From contig DATGKF010000005.1 in the NCBI GenBank assembly GCA_035294785.1, forward strand, positions 1-18,583: a stretch of DNA of 18,583 nucleotides. The letters are read 5' to 3'. Source of the stretch: Poindextera sp035294785. Its GTDB lineage: Bacteria; Pseudomonadota; Alphaproteobacteria; Caulobacterales; Caulobacteraceae. The notes below the pieces were generated by a model that made no database searches, was not told the origin of the DNA, and saw nothing but the letters and a program-made list of their open reading frames with translations. Position 1 is the stretch's first letter. Each line of letters begins with the position of its first letter. The position numbers and the translations under genes are program-made. This document shows, piece after piece, positions 13,593 to 18,583 of this stretch.

Positions 13593-13627
13593 GTGTGTAT
13601 TTATACACACTCGCGGCGGTCGGCAAG
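13593..13627 (-). promoter_or_regulatory. hicAB promoter with overlapping 18 bp operator palindrome
   Basis: GTGTGTAT-TT-ATACACAC (13593-13610) is a perfect palindrome abutting the hicA ATG. On the minus strand it contains TATAAA (13605-13600), a good -10 box, with CTTGCC (13627-13622) as the -35 box and a 16 bp spacer. HicB binding here would cover the -10 box and the start point, giving direct autorepression. Confidence 0.65.
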
Positions 13628-13655
13628 GGCTGAAGCCCGTGCGACGCCTCCAGAG

Positions 13656-14054
13656 TCAGGTGAGATCGGTGAACGGGTTCATGGCGATGTCCCAGACGTG
13701 GCCGTCCGGGTCGGCGAAGGACGCCTCGTACCCGCCCCACTCGGCGCGCTGCGGCGCTTTCAGCGGCGTTCCACCGGCGGCGAGGCCCTCGGCGTAGACC
13801 TCGCGCACCGCGGCCTCGGTCGGCACGTTGTGCGACAGCCCGACGGTGGAGAACCGCTGAGCGCCGGCCGGCAAGTCCATCAGCGGATCCTCGCTGGCCA
13901 TGAGCGAGAGCCAGCTGCCCTCCAGCTCGAGCATGACGTAGGTGTCGCCGTCCGCGTAGTTGTGCGTCGGAAACCCCAACCCGTCCCGATAGAAGGCGAG
14001 CGCGCGCCCGATGTCGCTGACGTGCAGGCTGACGATGGAGACTTTCGGTTTCAT
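13656..14054 (-). CDS. VOC (glyoxalase/bleomycin-resistance) family protein
   Basis: A 132-residue single VOC domain made of two beta-alpha-beta-beta-beta modules: VSIVSLHVSDIGRALAFYRD and LGFPTHNYADGDTYVMLELE in the first, and GLSHNVPTEAAVREVYAEGL and WGGYEASFADPDGHVWDIAM in the second. The last motif, DPDGHVWDI, is the classical end of VOC proteins. Members include metal-dependent lyases, dioxygenases and binding-type antibiotic resistance proteins; the role here is unknown. The open frame runs upstream to 14357, but ATG 14054 is chosen because the family begins at this point; the ribosome binding site is weak (GGTAGG about 11 nt upstream). It sits between the hicAB and fitAB/vapBC-like modules on the same strand, after a structured, repeat-bearing 5' region. 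Confidence 0.8.
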   Translation of the reverse strand: MKPKVSIVSLHVSDIGRALAFYRDGLGFPTHNYADGDTYVMLELEGSWLSLMASEDPLMDLPAGAQRFSTVGLSHNVPTEAAVREVYAEGLAAGGTPLKAPQRAEWGGYEASFADPDGHVWDIAMNPFTDLT

Positions 14055-14383
14055 GGGGCCGAGCCTACCGCCGTCGCCGCGCGCCCGGGAGCCGGCCTGG
14101 CCATCATGCTGACAGGTTCGTGCGGGCGCGCACGCGCCGTCTCCGCCCGCGGGGTCGCCGCGGCGTCGATGCGAAGCATCCTGGTCTGGCGTGGACCGCC
14201 TCGAGCGACCCAACAACAACAATAAACAACAACAATAACAACAGTTCGTCGCCGGCGAGACGAGGCTCGCCAACCAGGAACGCTTCACATCGTACGCCGC
14301 GGACTGAGGGCATTGAACCACGGCCGGACGGGCGCTCAGGGAAACGCTTAGCGCCACGCCCGAGGGGGCGCGCGCGGTCGCGC
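14055..14383 (-). other. Structured 329 bp region upstream of the VOC gene with possible leader peptide
   Basis: No convincing gene is seen, but the region is not featureless. On the minus strand an ATG at 14313 opens a 69-codon frame ending at 14104. It begins MPSVRGVRCEAFLVGEPRLA and continues GDE-LLLLLLFIVVV-G across the AAC tract. A second frame, from ATG 14357, is continuous with the VOC gene and reads N-CCYCCC-LLLLL-G there. Hairpins lie downstream: GATGC-GAA-GCATC (14168-14180) and CGTGCG-GGCG-CGCACG (14119-14134). No T-run was seen and no ribosome binding site is obvious. This could be a regulatory leader for the VOC gene or a remnant; both are inference. Confidence 0.3.
14211..14243. 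repeat. (AAC)n low-complexity tract
   Basis: Thirty-three bases of CAA/AAC triplets with two AAT interruptions and one phase slip, containing no G. It is the most AT-rich stretch in an otherwise very GC-rich window. On the minus strand it is a TTG/GTT tract. Confidence 0.9.
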
Positions 14384-14761
14384 TCAGCGACCGGCGGCGG
14401 CCGCTTGCAACGCCTTGTCCAGCGTGACGAGTTCGGCGCCGAGCTGTCTCGCCAGCCAGAGATAGCTCGCGTCATACGCGGTCAGGCCGGTTTCCAGCGC
14501 GAGTGCGACCACCGCGTCCGCATCGACCGCGACGTCCTCGACGCCCAGCTGGCGGCGCAGGGCGAACCCGGCGCGCAGCGCCTGCCGCTGGCCCGGATGG
14601 CGGCGGCATTTCACGCGGCAGACGTTGGCCAGCTCGAACGCCATGAGCGGCGGCGCCGCCAGTCGCGCGTCGGCCAGGCGCTCGGCGACGGCCTCGCCGT
14701 CCGGTTCGCCGAACAGCAAGGCGGCGACCGCCGAGGCGTCGACCACCTTAGTCGCGGTCAC
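14384..14761 (-). CDS. PIN-domain toxin ribonuclease (VapC/FitB type)
   Basis: A 125-residue PIN domain, the usual size for VapC. The four acidic active-site residues are visible: D8 (KVVDASAVAALLFGEPDG), E43 (MAFELANVCR), D97 (LTAYDASYLWLA) and D115 (LVTLDKAL). VapC-type toxins are Mg2+-dependent endoribonucleases that cut tRNA or rRNA; the target here is not predictable. GTG at 14761 is chosen: it overlaps the antitoxin gene end by 14 nt, giving translational coupling, and the family begins with this residue. The upstream extension of the open frame is the antitoxin gene in another reading frame. A 7 bp GC-rich hairpin covers its stop codon (14375-14393). Confidence 0.88.
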   Translation of the reverse strand: MTATKVVDASAVAALLFGEPDGEAVAERLADARLAAPPLMAFELANVCRVKCRRHPGQRQALRAGFALRRQLGVEDVAVDADAVVALALETGLTAYDASYLWLARQLGAELVTLDKALQAAAAGR

Positions 14762-14978
14762 GATCGCCCCGCACGATGGCGGCGGCTTCGGCCGGCGTCC
14801 GCAGCCCGAGGCCGCGCACGGCCGCGAGCACGCCGCCGGCGGCGTTCGCCTCTCCATCGCGCGCCGCCGCCTCGATGATCGCCAGGAGCTCGCCCTGCAG
14901 CGATCGATGATGCCGCCGCGCCCGCGCCTTGAGCCGCGCGACCACCTCTTCGGGCGCGTTCTTGATGGAGAGGTTCAT
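14748..14978 (-). CDS. FitA/VapB-like ribbon-helix-helix antitoxin
   Basis: A 76-residue antitoxin. Residues 1-38 form an Arc/FitA-type ribbon-helix-helix (NLSIKNAPEEVVARLKARAR, then HHRSLQGELLAIIEAA). The C-terminal part (45-76, LAAVRGLGLRTPAEAAAIVR) is the toxin-wrapping tail, ending in the charged GDRDRD. The short RHH with 'SLQGEL' fits the FitA group that pairs with FitB PIN toxins. The frame could start at 15047, but ATG 14978 is the family start, and the operator-like sequence lies just upstream. It overlaps the toxin gene by 14 nt. Confidence 0.85.
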   Translation of the reverse strand: MNLSIKNAPEEVVARLKARARRHHRSLQGELLAIIEAAARDGEANAAGGVLAAVRGLGLRTPAEAAAIVRGDRDRD

Positions 14979-14982
14979 CAGT

Positions 14983-15010
14983 GGTTCCGATATGGCTCCA
15001 ATATGGAACC
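14983..15010. promoter_or_regulatory. Operator-like inverted repeat of the FitAB/VapBC-type operon
   Basis: GGTTCC (14983-14988) and GGAACC (15005-15010) are inverted, with AT-rich TATGG repeats between them (GATATGG and ATATGG). The dyad lies 4-32 bp upstream of the antitoxin ATG, where the RHH antitoxin is expected to bind. It is imperfect by one base insertion. Confidence 0.5.
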
Positions 15011-15075
15011 GGTCTATCACGACTTCACCGAGCCCGAAATGCGTCATCGCGCCGTCGGCGCCAAATCGGTCATCT

Positions 15076-16590
15076 TCAAAAGACGTCGATGAGCCTGCCG
15101 CTATTGAGCGGGACGGCTTCTGTGTGTCCCGCGGCCGCCACGGCCGCTCGAACGTCCGGGCGGGCCTGGAGGGCGACGAGTCGCTCGTGGAGGGCGGCGG
15201 AGATCGGGGTCCTCTGCGCCACGCGCGCGAACGTGCTGAGGTTGATCAGCGTCTGCCCGCGTCGATCGGGATTGCGCAGCCCCACGATCATCGCGGCCGC
15301 AGCGGCGTCCAAGTCGTTGACGCAGAGCAAGGCCTTGATCCTCGCGCCGGGGTTGTCGGCCGCATGCGCCGAAAGGTAGGCGAGTTCGCTCGCGACCGCG
15401 GCCGTGCGGCCAAGCTGCTGGTCCGCGCACGCCCGCTCGGTGTGCAGCCAGCCGAGGCCATAGGGGCTGAGCTTATTGTCGAGTGACGCATCGAGCGCCT
15501 TCAAAGCCTCGTCCGACCGGCCGGCCAGATTGAGAAAGAGGGCCAGATTGATCACGTGACTGACGTCCGGCGGGACGCTGTTGTTCGGCCGCACGGCTGT
15601 GCGCTCGGTGGCGATGGCGTCGTCGACCCGTCCCATTTCCAGCAGGACGACCGCCTTGTCGCCGTAGATCCAGCTCAGCTTCTCCGGCTCGTCGATGAAG
15701 GCCGGCTTGTCGGTTTGCTTCGCCACGCGATCGAGCGCGGCGTCAGCCGTCGCCACCGCCTCGTCGTAGCGGTTGAGTGCGTCGAAGTCCCCAAGGGTCG
15801 CTTCCACCTCGCCGAGCAACTCCGGGTGCGCCGCCATTGTCGCCTGATCTTCGGCGAGTTTTCGTTCGGCTGCGGCCTTCAGGTCGAAGTGGTCTGGATG
15901 GGCCGCCACCGCGGTCGCGAAGCGGGCATCCAGCTTGACCTGCATGAGCATGCGAATGTCGCTGACCTTCGCCAGCACGGCGCCGGCGCGCTCGTTGTCG
16001 CCCGCGTCCACGAGCAGTTGGGCAAAGCGCAGCCAAAGATCGTCGGCGGACTCGCCCACCAGGTCGGGCCGATAGCCCCCCTTGTCGAGCGCGGCGAGCA
16101 TGCGCTGCTCGAGTTGACGGTCCTTGATGCGCTCGGTTCGGTCGAGCTGCCGGTAGGCAAGGAGCGGCGGTGCGGTCAGCGCCTCCGGCGCCGCCACGGC
16201 GGCTTGTTCGAGAGCGTCGACGAACTCATCCGGCGCATTGCTCGCCATCGCCGCCGTAAGCCGAATCCGCCACGCTTCCGCGCTTGCTCCGGGGATCGCC
16301 GTGGCGAGGCGCGCATCGTCGAGCGCCTCCCGCAACAGGCGTTCCTGGCCGGCGCAGCCCGCGGCGAGGACAAGCACGACGCCCCTGAGGTCCGGGCCTG
16401 CGTCAGCGAAGGCCGGGCTGGCGATCACCTGGCGCGCGACTGGAAGCACGGCGTTGCAGTCTCCGGAGTTGCGCGCCGCATCCAGCTTCCCAAGATTGAC
16501 CGCGAAGTCGGCGGAGGGGTCATCGGCGCGCGCCGGCCATGCCTGTAGCGCCAGGCCGCCAGCCAGCAGCGCGAACAACAGACGCTTCAT
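15076..16590 (-). CDS. Secreted TPR-like repeat protein, function unknown
   Basis: A 504-residue protein with a clear signal peptide (MKRLLFALLAGGLALQAWPA, cleaved after ARA22). The rest is almost all helical, with degenerate tetratricopeptide-like repeats. Examples are SWIYGDKAVVLLEMGRVDDA, VINLALFLNLAGRSDEALKA and LHTERACADQQLGRTAAVAS in the C-terminal half, and LWLRFAQLLVDAGDNERAGA in the middle. It probably acts in the periplasm as a protein-binding scaffold; no partner or enzymatic motif is seen. The frame begins at 16620, but ATG 16590 is chosen because the signal sequence starts there and GGGGGG precedes it by about 8 nt. The next gene upstream on the same strand is a small membrane protein 80 bp away. 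I do not recognise a named family. Confidence 0.75.
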   Translation of the reverse strand: MKRLLFALLAGGLALQAWPARADDPSADFAVNLGKLDAARNSGDCNAVLPVARQVIASPAFADAGPDLRGVVLVLAAGCAGQERLLREALDDARLATAIPGASAEAWRIRLTAAMASNAPDEFVDALEQAAVAAPEALTAPPLLAYRQLDRTERIKDRQLEQRMLAALDKGGYRPDLVGESADDLWLRFAQLLVDAGDNERAGAVLAKVSDIRMLMQVKLDARFATAVAAHPDHFDLKAAAERKLAEDQATMAAHPELLGEVEATLGDFDALNRYDEAVATADAALDRVAKQTDKPAFIDEPEKLSWIYGDKAVVLLEMGRVDDAIATERTAVRPNNSVPPDVSHVINLALFLNLAGRSDEALKALDASLDNKLSPYGLGWLHTERACADQQLGRTAAVASELAYLSAHAADNPGARIKALLCVNDLDAAAAAMIVGLRNPDRRGQTLINLSTFARVAQRTPISAALHERLVALQARPDVRAAVAAAGHTEAVPLNSGRLIDVF

Positions 16591-16669
16591 GAGAATGCCC
16601 CCCGACGTCGACGTCATCACATCACCCCGACACGTGCAACCAGGGCGGTACGCCGCCGATGGTCGCGCC

Positions 16670-16900
16670 TCAGTTCGAGAGGTCGCTGACGAGGCCGAGG
16701 AGGAGCAGGAACACGAGGGCGAGGCCCATGAGCCCCAGGAGCGCGGCGTGGACCACGATGAGCAGCCAGTACCAGCGCGGGTGGCTGGCGCGCTCGATGC
16801 GGAGCGGCGGGACGATCCTGCGGTTCCGCAGCTCCCAGGCGAACGCCAGGCTCGAGCCGACCAGCGCGGCGAACGTGAGGGCGTCGAGGATACTCAGCAT
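16670..16900 (-). CDS. Small two-helix membrane protein, function unknown
   Basis: A 76-residue protein with hydrophobic helices at about 4-23 (ILDALTFAALVGSSLAFAWE) and 43-71 (WYWLLIVVHAALLGLMGLAL and on to LLLLGLV). The loop between them, RNRRIVPPLRIERASHPR, is basic and therefore probably cytoplasmic, putting both ends outside. ATG 16900 or GTG 16903 may start it; AGGAAG lies 9 or 6 nt upstream, respectively. It is 80 bp upstream of the TPR-like gene and may be co-transcribed. No family recognised. Confidence 0.6.
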   Translation of the reverse strand: MLSILDALTFAALVGSSLAFAWELRNRRIVPPLRIERASHPRWYWLLIVVHAALLGLMGLALVFLLLLGLVSDLSN

Positions 16901-16997
16901 CACGCCCCGCTTCCTGTAAGGCCCCGCCTTGGCGCGCCGGCCTCTCGCGCCAACTGAGACGCTCGCCGCCGGGCGGTCAAGGCGCGCCGATCCCGGG

Positions 16998-17134
16998 CGA
17001 ATCCTCTCCCCGCTTGCGGGGAGAGGGCAGGGTGAGGGGGCGGCCTCTCGGCGCGCGAACCGGCGCCGGCTGGCCCGCTGAACCGCCGCGGCCCCCTCAC
17101 CCTGCCCTCTCCCCCGCGCAGAGCGGGGGCGAGG
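16998..17134. repeat. 137 bp palindromic repeat, copy A (family R3)
   Basis: It contains two hairpin arms in inverted order: CCTCTCCCCGC-TTGC-GGGGAGAGG with CAGGGTGAGGGGGC on the left, and GCCCCCTCACCCTGCCCTCTC with CCCCCGC...GCGGGGGCGAGG on the right. They are separated by a spacer starting GGCCTCTCGGCGCGCGAACC. It matches copy B at 17997-18133 over its whole length with six differences. The gap 16904-17252 holds this element; in 17135-17252 I see nothing else. Confidence 0.85.
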
Positions 17135-17252
17135 GTTCCAAGGGGTAAACGTGGACGCTCACCAGTTTCCGAGCGACCCGCCGTTGGCCCCGCGGCTCGA
17201 CCGATAACGGTTTGTGTCCCCAATTGCCTCTGACGCGGGGTGCGTCTCGCGG

Positions 17253-17957
17253 TCAGTCCGCCGCCGACGGGCCGCCCGCGAGGTCGACGCTCTTCAGCCA
17301 CGGCAGGCCGAGGCGGCCTTCCCCGACGGTCAGGCGCACAACGGCTGCATCCGGCATGGCCGCCTCGACCGCTTCCGGGGTGTCGATCGCCTCGATCGGC
17401 ACGTCGAGACCCTCGCACACGGCGTGCGAGGTCGACAGGTCGACGGTCCGGCGCTGGCCCGGCCAGGCGCGGACCGCGACGTAGCAGGTGCGTCGCGCCG
17501 GATCGCGCTGCAGCGTCTCGCGCTTGGCGACCGCGGGCGCATCCCGCGTCGCGAGCGGCGCGCCATAGCCGTTGACGATCCCGCCGACCCCCAGGAGCAG
17601 GAAGGTGGTGCAGAGCGCCCAGCCGGCGCGGAACATCAGGTTTGCGCCGAGCGGGAGCCCGCGCGGCAAGGCGGCGTTGCGGATCACGACAAAGCTCGCC
17701 GCGAACAGCAACGCGACGGACGCAAGTCCCGTGATGTAGATCGCCTGGTCCGAGACCAGCGGCGGAAAGTCGCCGATGGTCGCCAGGCCGAGCAGCGGCC
17801 CGCCGAACAGATAGCCCAACTGGCCGGCCGCCACCGCCCATTGCCGCCAGGCGGGCTTGGCGGGATCGAGCGCGAACGGATCTTGCCCCCACGTCTCGCG
17901 GTAGGTCTTGGCCAGCGACGCCTCCCCGGAAAGTTGCGGCTTCTGGCGGCCATACAA
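17253..17957 (-). CDS. Three-helix membrane protein with C-terminal soluble domain, function unknown
   Basis: A 234-residue protein. Hydrophobic segments lie at about 40-62 (AVAAGQLGYLFGGPLLGLAT), 72-94 (AIYITGLASVALLFAASFVV) and 104-130 (ANLMFRAGWALCTTFLLLGV). The N-terminal 38 residues and the C-terminal 100 are soluble. The C-terminal part contains two cysteines (RRTCYVAVRAW and SHAVCEGLDVP) that could form a disulfide if periplasmic. The only start in this frame after an in-frame stop is TTG at 17957, with AGGAG only 1 nt before it. A better placed ATG (17953) is in another frame that soon looks non-coding, so the true amino terminus is uncertain. R3 repeats flank the gene on both sides. 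No family recognised. Confidence 0.65.
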   Translation of the reverse strand: MYGRQKPQLSGEASLAKTYRETWGQDPFALDPAKPAWRQWAVAAGQLGYLFGGPLLGLATIGDFPPLVSDQAIYITGLASVALLFAASFVVIRNAALPRGLPLGANLMFRAGWALCTTFLLLGVGGIVNGYGAPLATRDAPAVAKRETLQRDPARRTCYVAVRAWPGQRRTVDLSTSHAVCEGLDVPIEAIDTPEAVEAAMPDAAVVRLTVGEGRLGLPWLKSVDLAGGPSAAD

Positions 17958-17996
17958 GCTCCTAGGTTAGCGACGGGTTGCCTTGGGCGGGCCGCT

Positions 17997-18133
17997 CGAA
18001 TCCTCTCCCCGCTTGCGGGGAGAGGGCAGGGTGAGGGGGCGGCCTCTCCGCGCGCGAACCGGCCCCGGCTTGCCCGATGAACCGCCGCGGCCCCCTCACC
18101 CTGCCCTCTCCCCCGCGAAGGGCGGGGGCGAGG
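17997..18133. repeat. 137 bp palindromic repeat, copy B (family R3)
   Basis: Same orientation and length as copy A at 16998-17134, with six base differences by my count (about 96% identity). The boundaries are sharp: matching begins at CGAATCC and ends at GCGAGG, and the flanks are unrelated. It lies between the membrane-protein gene and the hydrolase gene at 18197. Confidence 0.85.
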
Positions 18134-18196
18134 ATGCTCGTCGCTAGCCAGCGCGCCGATGAGCGGGCAAGGGTGCGGGATAGGAGACCCGTCCAC

Positions 18197-18583
18197 ATGC
18201 CCTTCGTCGACAGCGCCGGCGCGCGGATTCATTGGGAGACGCAAGGCGCCGGCACGCCCGTGCTGCTGATCATGGGGCACCTCTATTCGAGCCGCATGTG
18301 GCATCCGTTGCTTCCCGCCCTGGCCGAGAAGCACCAGGCGATCACCTTCGACAATCGCGGGACGGGCGAGAGCGACACGGTCCGCGCCACCACGGTCCAG
18401 CAGATGGCCGCCGACGCGCTCGCGGTGCTCGACGCCGCGGGGATCGAGCGCGCCCACGTCTATGGCGTCTCCATGGGCGGCGGCATCGCCGGCGAGTTCG
18501 CCATCCGCTACCCGGAGCGGGTCAGGTCGCTGGTGCTCGGCTGCACCATGATGAAGACGGAGGTCGGCGCCCGCGCGCCGCTC
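18197..18583 (+). CDS. Alpha/beta hydrolase, N-terminal part (runs off the right edge)
   Basis: The first 129 codons are present and there is no stop before the window ends. ATG 18197 has TAGGAG about 10 nt upstream. The translation MPFVDSAGARIHWETQGAGT, then PVLLIMGHLYSSRMW, is the first strands and oxyanion region of a classical alpha/beta hydrolase. ITFDNRGTGESD (53-64) is the conserved turn, and G-V-S-M-G-G near residues 94-99 is the nucleophile elbow. ERVRSLVLGCTMM follows as the next strand. Such proteins resemble 3-oxoadipate enol-lactonases and other esterases; the exact reaction cannot be told. The catalytic acid and His are outside the window. Confidence 0.85.
   Translation, partial: MPFVDSAGARIHWETQGAGTPVLLIMGHLYSSRMWHPLLPALAEKHQAITFDNRGTGESDTVRATTVQQMAADALAVLDAAGIERAHVYGVSMGGGIAGEFAIRYPERVRSLVLGCTMMKTEVGARAPL

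Noticed and set aside
14270..14330. A GGTTCAATGCC stretch on the minus strand resembling a tRNA T-loop
   Set aside because: No matching acceptor, D or anticodon stems could be formed around it.
15556..16548. 330-codon plus-strand open frame opposite the TPR-like gene
   Set aside because: Shadow composition (Arg/His/Val-rich) and no start signal; the minus strand has a signal peptide and repeats.
16900..17892. 330-codon minus-strand frame overlapping the R3 repeat and the membrane gene
   Set aside because: Its tail is translated palindromic repeat (LRGGEGRVRGP, HPALSPQAGRG), a common false annotation.

Overview
The window looks like chromosomal DNA of a GC-rich alphaproteobacterium, most probably a member of the Caulobacterales (Caulobacter or Phenylobacterium type). 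This rests on the very high GC content, a TonB-dependent receptor with the typical 'VVANKRE...VPVAVTA' amino terminus, GTG and TTG starts, an EcfG-like GGAAC-N17-GTT promoter, and several families of short palindromic intergenic repeats of the kind common in alphaproteobacteria. No tRNA, rRNA, CRISPR array, transposase or phage gene was seen.

Layout. 1-197 is the start of a TonB-dependent receptor (minus strand) running off the left edge. 392-2474 holds a GNAT acetyltransferase divergent from a MarR regulator, which is followed by a two-lobed retropepsin-like periplasmic protease. 2522-3772 holds a five-helix membrane protein, a 51-residue minus-strand protein whose stop overlaps it, and a MazG/HisE-like pyrophosphohydrolase. 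After a 122 bp palindromic repeat come a one-pass membrane protein (4027-4695) and a small secreted protein (4898-5266). A minus-strand set (5471-7951) encodes an alpha/beta hydrolase, a DUF899 thioredoxin-like protein and a nitroreductase, with a perfect 17 bp operator-like palindrome before the DUF899 gene. Divergent from it is a thioredoxin-NhaA fusion (8101-9969), followed by an Fes-like esterase (10105-11382). 11401-11604 is a nested repeat (one palindromic element inside another). Next come an Lpp-like lipoprotein with a candidate general-stress promoter and an L,D-transpeptidase.

12996-14978 is a compact minus-strand block with two toxin-antitoxin modules, hicAB and a FitAB/VapBC-type pair. 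They flank a VOC-family gene whose 5' region contains a very unusual AT-rich (AAC)n tract. Read on the minus strand, one frame of this tract gives Leu6-Phe-Ile-Val3, resembling a branched-chain amino acid leader peptide. 15076-17957 holds a secreted TPR-like protein and two membrane proteins of unknown function. The last of these is bracketed by two 137 bp direct copies of a palindromic repeat (6 differences). The window ends inside an alpha/beta hydrolase gene (18197 onward).

The most notable points are the thioredoxin-NhaA fusion with an altered TM IV acidic motif, the AAC tract with its possible leader peptide, the nested and flanking palindromic repeats, and the hicA promoter, whose -10 box lies inside an 18 bp palindrome directly against the start codon and so predicts a leaderless mRNA.
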